Assembly (NCBI GenBank): GCA_001179505.1
Contig: CDMY01000077.1
Location: 1,373 to 48,256 of the forward strand
From: Vitrella brassicaformis
Taxonomy: Eukaryota > Sar > Vitrellaceae
DNA: 46,884 bases
Direction of reading: 5' to 3'
Shown one piece after another: positions 1 to 10,990 of this stretch; within the stretch, counting starts at the first letter, position 1, and each line of letters begins with the position of its first letter. The position numbers and the translations under genes were made by a program. The notes below the pieces were generated by a model. That model ran no database searches and was not told the origin of the DNA. It saw only the letters and a program-made list of their open reading frames with translations.

Positions 1-13
1 CCTGGGCGGCTAT

Positions 14-1278
14 GTGGGCGATGAGGGGGGGAGGGCGGCGATTCTTTGCGAGAAGGTCGAGGGGTGGGTGCACGGCGTGTGCGCGCTCGCCTCTGCTACC
101 CGCAACTTTCCCCACACCCACGCGACAATAACGAGGTCTCTGGAGATAGAGTGGGACTACGTCTTTCGCGTTGTCCTCAGCGACAAGTGCGCTCTCAGCC
201 CCCTCCGCGAGGCCATCGGCAAGGAGCTGCTGCCGGCCCTCCTCGGCGGCCCTGTGACGCCGTCCGAGGTCGACTTGATGCTGCTGCCTGCCCGGCATGG
301 CGGCACCGGCATACTGACCCTCTCGACCGTGCCGCAGCCGCCTACCCCGCTTCCCGCGCGAGCACCAAGGTGGTCTCCAAGTCCGTCCAAGGGAAGGCTC
401 CATTCCACCCTAGCGACCATCGTGCCACCATCCGCTACACCCTCACTCGGAGCAAGCAGCAGCAGGACGTCGCCCACAAGACCAAGAGGGAGGCCGCCTT
501 ACCGCACATCGACCGCCGGCGCCATCGCGTCCTCTCCCGCAGCGCCGAGTACAAGACGTCCGGCTGGCTGACCACCCTCCCGTCGACAGACAATAATACT
601 GCTCTTGATGCTGCGGAGTTTCGAGATGCCCTCAACTTGCGTTACGGCCGTCACCCCCCCGGCCTCGCTGCACGCTGCGACTACTGCAACCAGCCCCTCA
701 CCGTCGACCATGCGCTGTGCTGCAAGCGGTACGGCCTGGTGACTCGTCGCCACAACGAGCTGCGGGACACTTTTGCCGAGCTGACTGGGATGGCATGGGA
801 TGACGCTGGTGTGCGTCAGGAGGTGGTGTTGAAGGAGGGAGAGGAGAGGAAAGGTGGGGTCAGGGCGGATATTGTCGCTTGTGACGTTTGGGAGCGGCAG
901 GCGGCTGCGTCGTTTGACATCTGCATCACTGATGCTGACGCATCGTCTTATGCTTCCAAAAACCGATCGACCAAGTCCATCCTGAAGCAGCACGAGACCG
1001 CGAAGAAGAAAAAATACCGGCCGGCCGTCTGCGATTCCCGCGTGACCTTCTGCCCGCTGGTGGTGACGTGTGACGGTGTGTGGGGACACGATGCCAACGT
1101 GTTCATCGCCCACATGGCTCATGCGCTGTTGGAGAAGGAGGGGTGGAAGGGTCGGGGATTCACTCATGTGTCTGTATGGACTTGCTCTCGCTTGTCTATC
1201 GCCCTCGCCCGTGCGACTAGCTACCGTCTGCGTGGGGGACGGGGGGGTTTGCGAGGCTGGGATATGCTGATGGGGTAG
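14..1278 (+). pseudogene. C-terminal end of a non-LTR retrotransposon (restriction-like endonuclease end), frameshifted
   Basis: This is the tail of a reverse-transcriptase polyprotein whose RT core lies left of the window. Up to about base 310 one frame reads like the region just after the RT domain (LPARHGGTGI). The continuation (TDPLDRAAAAYPAS) is in the next frame, so a frameshift lies near 305-325. The second frame then runs to the stop at 1276-1278. It carries a CCHC-type knuckle near 676-722 (CDYCNQPLTVDHALC), an R..H motif (TRRHNELRD), and a block near 862-930 (RADI...DICITD) that resembles the acidic core of the PD-(D/E)xK-like endonuclease of CRE/R2/NeSL-type elements. Truncation plus frameshift argue for a dead copy. 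The clade is not determined. Assignment to RLE-type non-LTR elements is inference from motif order. Confidence 0.6.
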
Positions 1279-2125
1279 TAATCAATCTCTCCTCCCCTTG
1301 AGCCTGTTTGATTCTGCGTGCTCATGGGACTGTATTTATATGAGTGTCACGGACACACAGACGAGTGTTACGGTTAATGCAAGTTCAAAAAAAAGAAAAA
1401 GGTGTCTGTCTATGTGTATGTCTATATGTGTTTGTTTGTTCACAGGCTCTCTGCCGTCTTTCTGAGACGAATAGTCGCTGGTTTACCCTCCACCTATTGC
1501 GTGTTCTTATGTAATGTGCATATGTCCGTTTTCGTGCGTGGGGGTGTGGTTGAGCTTTGACAGCGGTGGCTGACTGATAATGGTTCTCTTTCCTTGCATC
1601 CTCCCTCTCCGTCCGGCCCTCTTATGTGTGTATCCATGACGGGTGGCATGCATGGATGAGTGTAGGTCGCTCTTTCATGCGTGCCTCGCGCGCTGTGACG
1701 GCGTACCCACCGCGCCATGCATGTGAGGTACATTTATCGGCTCTTCCTGCACGTGCGTGCGGACATGTTTCGTGTGTGTCAGGGGGATTTGTGTGTGCTA
1801 GGACCATTGCGCATTCTACAGTGAAACAGATCGTGCCTTACCTTGTCTTAGCGTAGCAGACGGACCGCGCAAGTAAAAGCGGTGTGTCCGTCTGTCTTGT
1901 TCTTGCTTGCTGTGATGGAGTCCATCCCTCCATCCCTCCATCCCTCTGTGTGTCGACGCCTCTCCCGCCCATGTGTATATATATCCCTTCAGACTACATG
2001 TGTGTGTAGGCTGTGCGTGCATGTATGTGACACGCACCTCTCCTTCTGCATACGATATGTGCGTGTCTGGCCCCCCCCCCGGATGTATATGTGTGTGTGT
2101 ATGTGTATGTGGACCTTCCGGATAG
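1279..2125. other. Gene-free, GT-rich intergenic stretch
   Basis: No convincing coding frame was seen on either strand. The stretch is dominated by tgtg/tgta low complexity, a short A-rich tract near 1385-1400, a (catccctc) run near 1923-1948 and a C10 tract near 2071. It probably holds the 3' flank of the retroelement. Confidence 0.5.
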
Positions 2126-2767
2126 TCATGCAGGGAAGTTGACAGATAGATACGTCACCGGCGCCCAATAGAGAATCGTGTTGGCGCAGATGACGATGGG
2201 CTCAATTGGCTGTTGCTCCAAGCGCCACTGGCGGGCCTCAGTGGCGAGCAGCCGGGCCAGCCGCTTCCCCGAGTCATCCGCGGATCCCAGAGGCACCCCC
2301 GAGGCGGAGAGAAGCGGGCATGCCAGCGCTGCCACTCGGTGTCATGGAGGCCGCTCCATTGATTGAACTCACTGGTGGCATAGGCCTCAAAGAGCTTCGG
2401 GCGTAGTCTCCAGCTCTGCCTTGACGCGAGGACTCGTCCAAGTGGAAAGCACGAGGATAATTGGAGTGGGGGTTCGAGTCTCCGTCCTCTTCAATATCCG
2501 CTGCAGACCCCGATTCTCAGAGATACCCAAGTGACATGGCACGCAGTTGTGACACTTCCTCCCGTTTCTGCGGCAGTCACATCTGTTGGTCCCGCACAGC
2601 GATCCGGTGGCCGTCCCGGCTTCGTTGCATTTCGGGCAACACCGATCAGGGCCAGCGCAGGGCGCAGGGGTACTCGTGCCTGGGCGGCGGGGGTCAGCGG
2701 CACTGCAGGGCCGTCGGTAGACGCCATTTTGCAATGCCGCAAGTGTACCTGCCGAATCACAGCTCAT
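2126..2767 (-). pseudogene. Cys-rich relic (CXC/tesmin-like knuckle), probably from a mobile element
   Basis: On the minus strand a reading frame at about 2640-2530 contains a dense cysteine cluster of the form C-x7-CGTNRCDCRRNGRKCHNC-x2-C. It resembles the CXC (tesmin/TSO1-like) knuckle that occurs both in chromatin proteins and at the C-terminus of some transposon polyproteins. Downstream, other frames look weakly coding (SEFNQWSGLHDTEWQRWHARF), but the frames do not join without indels. No start, splice structure or second domain could be defined. It is best regarded as a decayed fragment. It could instead be one exon of an unrecognised gene. Confidence 0.3.
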
Positions 2768-2870
2768 CCTCTAGAGCTGCGGGTGTGCGCACAGAGACAT
2801 TCATCCGCAGGTGAGCACACACAGACCTTCATCATATACACACACTCCAAGTCCACGCACGGCGGGGGAC
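2764..2870. repeat. Dispersed repeat, copy 1 (also at 8720-8815)
   Basis: The unit 'gtgtgcgcac a.agacattcat' followed by 'atatacac.cactccaagtcc' occurs here and again at 8720-8815 in the same orientation. Each site holds two tandem partial copies of the first part. No coding content was seen. It may be the end of a transposable element. Confidence 0.55.
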
Positions 2871-2880
2871 ATAGAGGCTG

Positions 2881-3308
2881 ATCGGAAGAGACATCATATG
2901 ACCAACCTGCAAGTCTTTCGATTCGATCGATCTTTACTATCATCCTCCCTCCCCGCCGAGGCCTTTCGATTCGATCCAGTTTTCCACTATGATGGTAGAC
3001 AATGGCGGAAAGGCTTGTGAGTGTCGGTGTAGACTCACTGTAGTATTTCAATGCTCATGTTCATGTTTGGTCGACTTGAGAAATGTGCTCTTAAATCAAT
3101 ATGCGATTGTGAGTCTCCAGACCAACTATCAACAAGTCAAACAGACATGCCAAAGAGACATGCAAACATGCAGACCGATGTATTCACGAGCAGCCAGACG
3201 TGCAGCAGCCTCTCATCCATCCATCCATTCAGTCAGCCAGCCAGCCAATCTACCTAAGACCACACAGGCAGCCAGAGAGGCAGGGAAGCAGACATGGATG
3301 TGTGATAT
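2881..3308. other. Short intergenic stretch with a small direct repeat
   Basis: The motif ctttcgattcgatc occurs twice (near 2915 and 2963), separated by a CT-rich segment. No gene was seen. It lies just downstream of the minus-strand gene that ends at 3309. Confidence 0.4.
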
Positions 3309-5243
3309 CTAGCATTCATCCATCTGCTGAGGCCCGTCAGTGTTCTCGTTAAAGCCGGTCCAGCCGACTGAGTCTACAATCTCATATTCGGCACACGGCA
3401 CGAGCGCACACCAAGTGCGGGGCTCGCCAGTGGTGACTGGCTCATACACCGACCGGTTGTGCTGCCGAGAAAGATCCACCCTGCACGCCAACAAGGATAG
3501 CAAGGGCAATCATCGATCGATGGATGACTGTGTGTGGCCGTGTTAGTCACCTGCGCACGAGGGCACGGTACTCGACGATCTGGCTGCCCACGGGTGTCCT
3601 CTCGTTGGCGATGGCTTGCAGGATCTCCTTCTCGGAAGGGACCTTCATCGAATGCAGCTGCTCCCATTTGTCGCTGCACCCGCCGCCCTTGGTCTTTTTC
3701 CCCTTCCTGGAGAAGGTGGCCAACACCAAGAGGGACCCCCGCCACTCCCCCGCCCCTCGCCGACCTCACGCAACTAAGCAAAGAAACACACACACACACA
3801 CACACACACACAAGAAACACACACACACACACACAGGTGAAGGCCAGTGAATACACTCTGCTCGTGTCCCATTTGTGATTCCTGATCTTTTTCATGCATT
3901 ACGGAACCGCGCATGAAGGCCAGGGTGTTGTCATACTCAACACCCTGGATGCGCACGAGCGGTCTGGGCTTCCTGGTGGTGCCCGTGGACTCGTACCAGC
4001 GATCCTGAAGCGTCTTGGTTCGACGCTCGGCACCATGGCCACGCAGACGATCTGACAGAAAGGGATATGGACAAGTGTGCATGGAACATCAAGCGATGAA
4101 TGCCATTCCTCTTCCCTACTTGCGTGCAGGTCGGTTGCAAACTTGGCTACAAGAGTGACGCACCCATTCGCTATGCTGGAATGGAGGGCGAGTCGTTGGT
4201 CGGGCGTGTAAGGGACTTGCTCGGGGTACTCGAGGCCGTCGAATGAGGTCTCCAGCACAAAGGCCGGCTCGGGGCTCTGCTGCGTGACCTCCGGCAGCTC
4301 GTCAAGGCCCAACGCCTTCTCCAGCGCAGCGCGGCTCTCAGCGTCCTTGTCAAGGGACACCTATTGGGCAGACCAGAGCACACAGACACGCCGACATGCA
4401 CATTGATGCATTCGCTTGTTCAGTGTAGTGGTCACCTGAGGTTTCTTAGCGCCCTTCAACTCTACTTCTGCAGCCTCAGTGGCACGATTCCCCTGCCCTT
4501 GCCCCTCTCCCCCGTCCAGTACTATCACGTCGGCACTCGAAGACGATGACGCACCTGCGGCAGCTGCAGCCGATGTGGATGACGGCTCGTCCGCCACGCC
4601 GAAAAGCTCCTTGAGCCCCAGGTCGTCATCCTTGTTAAGCTCGATGATGACGCGAAGATGGCCGTCCTCATCTTCGTCGTCGTCATCGTGCTCGCTGAAA
4701 CGGCCAGCCTTCTCGAGGAAGCGGCTCAGCACGGCTGGTGAAGGGAGGGGAGGAGCCGATGAGTCGTCTCGCTCTAACACACACATACAGCAGGCAATAC
4801 ATCGCATCAACAACCGCTGGTACGCACTATGAGAGAGAGCTCACCCGTGGACATGTCCAGAAACTTGCAATTCTCCTCTACTTCTGCCTGCAATGCCGCC
4901 TGCCTCTCCGCCTTTACCATCTCTAGGCTCTCCTTTGAGTGCTCTTGACATTCCATGACCTCTCGCGTCTGCACAAGAAGACAAGACATATTGCATCATG
5001 ACTCAAACACTTCTCTGTCCTGTCTTGTTTGTATCTGACCGAGTTGAAGAGCGTCCTCATCGTCTCGGACAACGTGACGATGTCCTTGAATCCCTCCTCT
5101 CCCATGTGCAGCAACGGATTCTGCACGCCACCAAAGGCCTGCAACATCCTGCTCACGTGACGCTTCACGATGTCCATGACGGGCAGGGCAGCCTGGGCAC
5201 ACTGCTTGGCGACGCTGACCGGGCTGCTGAGGTCGGGTGTCAT
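3309..5243 (-). CDS. Unrecognised multi-exon protein (acidic middle, conserved-looking C-terminus)
   Basis: Read right to left, the exons give an ATG at 5243 (MTPDLSSPVSVAKQ), a helical segment (FKDIVTLSETMRTLF), a coiled-coil-like stretch (KESLEMVKAERQAALQAEVEE), a very acidic Ser/Ala-rich low-complexity exon (4430-4740), then better-behaved C-terminal exons. The last two are 3551-3706 (KWEQLHSMKVPSEKE) and 3309-3480 (VYEPVTTGEPRTWCALVP...), joined by a clean GTGACT donor and a TGCAG acceptor in matching phase. The stop is at 3309. I do not recognise the family. The ATG lies only 18 nt after the stop of the gene upstream (5262). The two may be one gene with a very short intron (39 or 50 nt) at 5226-5264, which would remove both the stop and this ATG. 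Introns are full of CA repeats (3785-3835). Confidence 0.5.
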
Positions 5244-5261
5244 GCCGCCTCCCTTCAGCTC

Positions 5262-8260
5262 CTACCACGGCTGCTGGTGGAGCATCTTTGACCGCAAGGT
5301 GGACTGCTGCTGACTGAGCATCTGTCGAATGGCCGCGTGGCGTTTGGTGAAGAGCTTCTCGTTGCCGAAATACGATTTGGTCTTGCCTACATACACACAA
5401 TGTTCAATCATGAGTGCGCACATGCAGGTGGCTTCGTGTGGCGTGGTGCATGCACTCACCAGTTGGTATGTTGCCATTGATGGAGCAGTGGAAAAAGATG
5501 GACGAGTCTTTCTCGTGCTTGACGAAGTCATTGACAGTGAACTCGCGCACATCTGGATACACACATGCATATACACCAGCACATACATGTTTGTGTTTGC
5601 ACGTGGCTTGTGTGCATATGTGCGGCTCACTGTGCATGATCGTTCGCAGGTAGCCGAAATTCAACTCCAGTCCCATTGTGGTGGCATGGTCCGTGTTGGT
5701 GATGTCCTCGCGGATGATCAGGAACATGTTGGACATGAGGCACATGACCGTGTTGACGAAGGTGATCTCGTGCAGGCCTTGCACTCGCGTCAAAATGCTG
5801 AACGCCACGCCGCACAACATGACACGCAGTGCCGTGCTAAAGTTCTGCACCACACACATACGAACAAAGTGAGAGAGAGTTTCAGATGGACTGACAACAC
5901 ACCAGATGCAGTGTACATGTACCTTGCGGGTCATGTACGACATGCACCGCAGCCCCGTGAAGAAGAGCTCGGTGGCGATTACGTCTGCCGAGAAGGACTC
6001 TTGGTCTTCGCCGACACGGAGGATCTCCAGGTTCTCGACGCTGCTGATGATCTCTACCTTGCGGTCGGATGAGAAGTCCCGCAGCTGCCACGTCTCTGCT
6101 GGCACACTGGCAGTAGGCAGCAGGCCTGGATCGATCACGCCGAAACCGATGGTGAGAATACGCGTGCCGCCGAGTGCAGCAGTGCGCAAATTCTGAATAC
6201 ACACAGAGTTTCACATCCAGCATCACATATTAGTGTGGTGTGTCAATGGTGTTTCTCTCTGAGGTCATAGCGCACCTTCACGCAATGGTGGTTGTCGTTG
6301 TTTGTCAGCAAATTGGTCTCTCTGTTGAGGAAGGCCAGGAAGTTCTCTTTCATCCACCCCATCTCCTTGCCGATATTATTTGTCGCCACGTTAACCTGCA
6401 TCCACACACGTATCCACACACCGGCACACAACACACGTATACAGACACATGCTTCTGTGTCGGTGCGTCTCACGCATGACCACTGACCAGTAAGAAGGCT
6501 GCATGCTGCTCGACGACATGCACCAGGTCCTTGTTGAACTGCAATTCCCCGTCGGCATCTGCCACACCCGGTCGAACCGCCAGGGGGAAGAAACGCGGCC
6601 TGTGGCCTCCCACTGTCCCCTCCCGCCCCTCCCCACACCTACAGTCTGCTCCCCCGTCTCGTGGTTGACCAGCAGGCACACCTTGGCATTCGTTGCCGGC
6701 TTCACTTCACCAAGCAGCTGCTTGACAAAGTCTTGCACTGTTGCCCCCTCTGGAATGGCGATGTTGTGGTCCTCCCTGCCAGGGGTGTAGCAGCCCCCGT
6801 ACACACGGCCGTACCGCAGGTTAGCCTCCAACGCTGGCGCCACGATCGTCTCGTCACGGGGAAACGACACACGCGCCGGCTTCTCGGGCGTCGCCCCCAC
6901 CAATGACGCGTAGTGATCGAGAGAGGTGGTGATGCCCTGCTGTGTGAGGTCGAGTGGGTTGGGGCGGGTAGGCTGCTTGGCCGTCAGCCGCCGGATGTAC
7001 CGCTTCGAAATCGGTGCGCCGAGTGCCGACCTGATATACAGCAGAAAAGCACAGAAGGTAATGCATTAGTGTTCGTTTTGCTTTCGTGTCGCTCTCTTCT
7101 CGTACCTCAAAAGGTCGTATGAGGGATTGAGCTTCATCATGATGCAAAGATGGATCAGCTCCTGTTGTCTCTTCAGGTGTTGCTGTATCAGTACACCTAC
7201 CAGCGGACGAATGAGAGGTGTCTGCTGTATTTCTCACCTGCGCATCGTAGCTGATTTTGATGCCCAACCGGTTCATATTGCCAACAGCGGCGATCCCGTG
7301 TGCGATGTGGCCGTACTGCTTCACGTATGCTGGCGCCGTGAGGGAAAACCCATGACAGGGCACGTGGTGCTTCGTCGACCGGCCGTCTGCTAGGGTGAGG
7401 GGGGGTGGGATGAGGGGGGGTGGGAGGGTTGGGTTGCGGGCGCCTGACGTAGATGCGACAGCTGCTGCTGCAGGGACTGAAGGGGCAGGGGCGGCGGCCG
7501 ACGACGGCTCTTTCCCCTGGACTGCACATCAGACACATTGCCGATACATCTAGTTGGTGTCTGATCCGTTGTCTTCTGTTCGTGTACCGGCACTGGCTTT
7601 GGCGAAGAAGCTGGTGATCGGCTTGCAGCCCCTGGGCGGAGGATGTGGTTTGGACGGCAATTGTGTCGGCACCGTCTCTTCGATCCTGGCTTTCTCGTCC
7701 TCTCGACTTGGAGATAGCACATCCTCGCCCGAAGCGCGCCTCTGCTGACGTTCCTGTTGAGCCTGAGAAGGAAAAAGACACAGATAAAGAACCATTCACA
7801 GAACCCACTCACGAGCCGCATACCTTCTCCATCAGCTCGTGGACGCGCTCCTGCCACTCGTGCCATATCTTGTGCTCCGAGTGCTCGTTCTTTTTCGGTG
7901 GGCCGAATGGCGGCGGGTGCCTGTCGTTGAAGTGAAAGATGGCTCCCTTCTTGCTCGTATTGCAGCGCTGGCCGCAATGGCAATCAACCCACTCCCCCCC
8001 GTTTACGTCAATGGCCTTTGCCCGCTGCGCAAACTCCGGTGTGATCACCCGCTTCTCGTAGTCGTAAATCTCCTTGCTCCACGCCCATTGCTTGACTTTG
8101 AGGTGTTGGTCATGTGGGGTCATCGCGTCGAAGTCGTCTGTCGTCAAGGCCTTCTTCCTCTTGCCCGTCTTTGAATGCGTCCCGTGCTTCGCGCCTCCAA
8201 TCACCCGAAATGACCCGAAGGGAAGATTCCTTTGACACCACAGAGAGATTCCAGAAGAAC
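5262..8260 (-). CDS. Large unrecognised multi-exon protein with a Cys/His segment and a PIP-box-like motif
   Basis: The first visible exon (about 8260-7825) starts after a strong pyrimidine tract and CAAAG acceptor, so at least one more 5' exon is expected. It carries a Cys/His cluster (DCHCGQRCNTSKKGAIFHFNDRH) that could bind a metal. The next exon has the motif PITSFFAK, like a PCNA-interacting PIP box but without the leading Gln. Later exons encode a Pro/Ala linker (7400-7520), a segment near 6900-6680 with a ubiquitin-like feel (IAIPEGATVQDFVKQLLGEV), and a long helical, partly hydrophobic region (6200-5650). The C-terminal exon ends KMLHQQPW-stop at 5262. No family was recognised. Both motif readings are suggestive only. 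The gene may continue into the one ending at 3309. Confidence 0.5.
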
Positions 8261-8330
8261 GAAAGAAAAAAAAAGAAAAGTGATAGGATAAGCCACCGTG
8301 ACTTCAAAAACCTCACACTTGCTGTGACGT

Positions 8331-8430
8331 ATTGGCACAGAAGAAGGAGTGGCGCTAAGAGGATGGCAAGGGGAGAACGTATTGGCACAGAAGAAGGAGT
8401 GGCGCTAAGAGGATGGCAAGGGGAAAGAGT
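8331..8430. repeat. Perfect 50-bp tandem duplication
   Basis: The unit beginning attggcacagaagaaggagt is repeated head-to-tail with a 50-bp period (8331 and 8381), nearly without mismatch. No open frame depends on it. Its freshness suggests a recent duplication or an assembly stutter. Confidence 0.85.
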
Positions 8431-8519
8431 AGTACCTCTTAGTAATTGCCCTCTCGTGGACTTGCTCCAGCAAGACGTGGATGAATCCCCTCCGGGGTTA
8501 CAGACACGAGTCTCGTTAA

Positions 8520-8720
8520 ACACACTAACCAACCAACCAACCAATGCGGGTGTGAAGGCGACGGCAAGCAGAAGCGCATCGACGGTGAAGTACAGAGCCA
8601 TCATCGACCAGAAGGCAATACAACAGAGCGTCGACTGCTGTCGCCGTCGTTCGCTTATGAGGGAGGCGAGATATCGCAGGGGCTCCGACACGACCACAGC
8701 TGCACACATAAAGATGCTCA
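8520..8720 (-). other. Possible orphan exon encoding a membrane-helix segment
   Basis: On the minus strand one frame reads SEPLRYLASLISERRRQQS, then a hydrophobic stretch (CIAFWSMMALYFTVDALLL), ending at an (aacc)n microsatellite. It has the look of a loop plus transmembrane helix. It lies between a tandem duplication and the dispersed repeat, and no matching exons were found. It could be a relic, or an upstream exon of the gene ending at 5262. Confidence 0.25.
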
Positions 8721-8815
8721 CATGCGCAGGTGTGCGCACACAGACATTCATGATATACACGCACTCCAAGTCCACACGTGCATGCGCAGGTGGTGCGCAC
8801 ACAGACATTCATGAC
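8720..8815. repeat. Dispersed repeat, copy 2 (also at 2764-2870)
   Basis: Two tandem copies of 'gcaggtg.tgcgcacacagacattcatga' flank 'atatacacgcactccaagtcc'. The order and strand match the site at 2764-2870. The repeat ends where the open frame of the next gene begins, so the repeat may have replaced that gene's 5' end. Confidence 0.6.
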
Positions 8816-9720
8816 ACCCCGCCAGACGCGCCAAGCTCCGTGCACAGATCAACGACAGCAATCCCGCCAAAGTGGACGAGATGCTCACACTCGTCAAGCA
8901 GCGCATAGAGCAGGCCATCGGTCGTCTGGGGCTCGAGGAAGTCCTGGTCTTCGACGACGGTGGTCTGGAAGACGGCTTGAAGGCGGTGTATGTGCTGGAG
9001 CAGGGCAGTGGTGAGGAATGGCGGGCGATGGGGCGGTTCATTCGGCTGGCCGCCATCTATCAGCTCACTCCCAATGCCACTCTGCCTCTGCGGCTGTCGG
9101 CTGATGCGCTGCCCACCGCCACAGCCTTCCACCAGCTGCCGCTCATCCTGGCCCTCTACAAGATCATCGGCCACCTCTTCACCTACAAGAGGACCAGCCT
9201 GCAGCTGCAGCAAGCCAGCAACGATGCCTATCGGATCGGCAATGTGTCGTTTCGTGTGCTGCAGGAGGGTGACATGCTCGCCGGCCATCCCTATCGCCGC
9301 GGCTACCAGACAAGCGCTCCTGCTATCCGCCGTGATGTCTGGCTTTCCCCCTTCTTCTCGTCATTCCTGGTGCGCACGATGCTCGTGTCGTGGTGGCCGG
9401 AAGAGGGGGTGGACAACAGGAGGGTGCTGACAGCAAACATCGGCCGTGATGCCAACCGCCGTGGCCGTCTGATGAGAGAGGTCATTAGCGAGCGGCAGGG
9501 GGGCATCACTGTGGACGACCGCTGGGACGAAGGCAATATGAATCATGCCAACCCTGTCGACTTTCGTCGTGTGATTGTGAGTGGCTTCCGGCCCGGTGAG
9601 AGGGTCGCTGCCTATCTGTATGTAGGCGTGGGCTTCATCAACCTGCGCATGACCGAGGCACGTGTTGGCCATCGGTCTCAGCGGCTCGCCAACCGCTTCC
9701 CGCAGTCGATGCCCTCCTGA
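8815..9720 (+). CDS. Unrecognised single-exon protein, start unresolved
   Basis: The frame is open from 8815 and ends at TGA 9718-9720. The first ATG is at 8881, but the codons before it (ARRAKLRAQINDSNPAKVDE) also look coding. The true start may therefore lie in an upstream exon, or may have been lost to the repeat that ends at about 8815. The protein begins with an amphipathic helix (MLTLVKQRIEQAIGRL), followed by mixed alpha/beta sequence without transmembrane segments or low complexity (RIGNVSFRVLQEGDMLAG; ERVAAYLYVGVGFINLRM). The length is about 280-300 residues. No known domain was recognised. The even codon texture and lack of in-frame stops make it likely to be a genuine gene. Confidence 0.55.
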   Translation, partial: HPARRAKLRAQINDSNPAKVDEMLTLVKQRIEQAIGRLGLEEVLVFDDGGLEDGLKAVYVLEQGSGEEWRAMGRFIRLAAIYQLTPNATLPLRLSADALPTATAFHQLPLILALYKIIGHLFTYKRTSLQLQQASNDAYRIGNVSFRVLQEGDMLAGHPYRRGYQTSAPAIRRDVWLSPFFSSFLVRTMLVSWWPEEGVDNRRVLTANIGRDANRRGRLMREVISERQGGITVDDRWDEGNMNHANPVDFRRVIVSGFRPGERVAAYLYVGVGFINLRMTEARVGHRSQRLANRFPQSMPS

Positions 9721-10157
9721 TGTGCCATGCTGAGCCACTTCGAGCTCGAGAACGACGTCATCAACAGAGGGAGGGTGGTGGGATGAGGCAGGAGGGACAG
9801 ATATGTGTGTGTGTGTATGTGTGTGGTGGAGGGGGGCTGACCGTCTTGATTGGGTAAAGTGGCTGATCGCATTCATGAAATGGAATGGATGGATGTCGTC
9901 TTTTCTTTTATATGCATACATGAATGCATGAATGTCCAAAGTCGCGGATGCATTCATGGTGTGCGTGACTGTCTGGCTGTCCGTGCATTCAATGAGTCTG
10001 TCCGGTCGCATGAATGCAGAACAGAGCTGGTGGACTCGAGTGGTGCCGTTCACATATATATACATTTATCTCTCAACACACGTATGCATTGTATCGGTCT
10101 CCCCATTCCGACATGGCGCATCTCACAGCAGCCACCACACACATGCCCTCTGCCCAT
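9721..10157. other. Intergenic, low complexity
   Basis: Contains a (tg)n run near 9803-9822 and repeated 'atgaatg/gcatgaatg' motifs near 9870-10020. No coding frame is supported on either strand. Confidence 0.4.
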
Positions 10158-10990
10158 TCACAAGTATACCTGCTGTGTGTCTGTGATGCGCTGTCTGCAT
10201 CTCGGGCACAGCCGCTTTGCCGAAGGGCCGCTCATCAGCCGACCGGCACACTCACCACACAGACACAAATGGCGCTGCACACACACATGGTAGACACCAA
10301 ACGGAAGGGACACATGGAGGCATCACGTGCATGTGGGTGAGCTTACACATGGGATGAGAGGAATGCTCTTGTCCTTGTCCATGCACACATCGCACTTCAA
10401 ATGTTCGCCCTCGTCCCTTGTAGCCAAAGGGGCGCTGTTGCTCGATGGTGGTGAGCTGGGCTGTTGGTGCTGTTGGGTGCTGGTCGCCTGAGCAAGCGTG
10501 CAGAGGAAACAGCATACACAAAACATATGGATGTCGTGGCTCGCCCCCCTTCTTGTGTGTCGAGTGGCTGACTTTCATTGTATCTCTTGCAGCTGCCGTA
10601 TCAGCGCGTTCTCCTTCTGTTTGGCCTCGCGGCCTTGCTGCTCCAGCTGCCGACAGAGCTGGTCCACCAGACGCTCGCTGTCACCCGCCGAACACCAGCA
10701 GCAGCAGCAGCAGTGGCATTGCCCCTCCTTACTGTGCTCTCTCGTCCGCCTGTGCTGGACGATTGGGAGAGTGGAGTGGCAGCCAGAGTGGCGGCGGGAG
10801 GGCGGAAGGGGGGCGGCATTGGCACGTGATGGCCACCGGTGCTGCCGTTATTGCGGTTGCTCGATGCTGATGGCCGATCGGGATTCTGACGCAGAAATGG
10901 GTTGAGTAGGCCGACAGATGCGGTTGGAGGGGGACGCTGAGGTCGAGGTGGCAATGCAGAGGGACTGGCCGACGGCTGAACAATCGCCAT
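10158..10990 (-). CDS. RING-finger protein A (C-terminal C3HC4, IAP/MULAN-like spacing)
   Basis: The proposed model has four exons: 10990-10733 (ATG, Pro/Ser-rich N-terminus), 10673-10591 (a coiled coil, RLVDQLCRQLEQQGREAKQ), 10479-10347 and 10274-10158, about 196 residues in all. The last two exons encode a complete RING: CDVC-x11-CRH-x3-C-x2-C-x13-CPRC. A clean intron (GTAAGC...TGTGCAG) splits it exactly after the third ligand Cys. C-terminal RINGs with this spacing usually act as E3 ubiquitin ligases; that role is inferred from the family. Oddity: after the coiled coil there is no usable GT donor before an in-frame TGA (QLQEIQ-stop). A GC-AG intron (donor GCAAGA at 10590) restores phase. 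If that is not used, the gene is broken. It is a paralogue of the gene at 16367, with the same intron position. Confidence 0.7.

Noticed and set aside
3785-3835. CRISPR-like or regulatory repeat array
   Set aside because: Plain (ca)n microsatellite without spacers. Similar tracts fill many introns here. No CRISPR array was seen anywhere.
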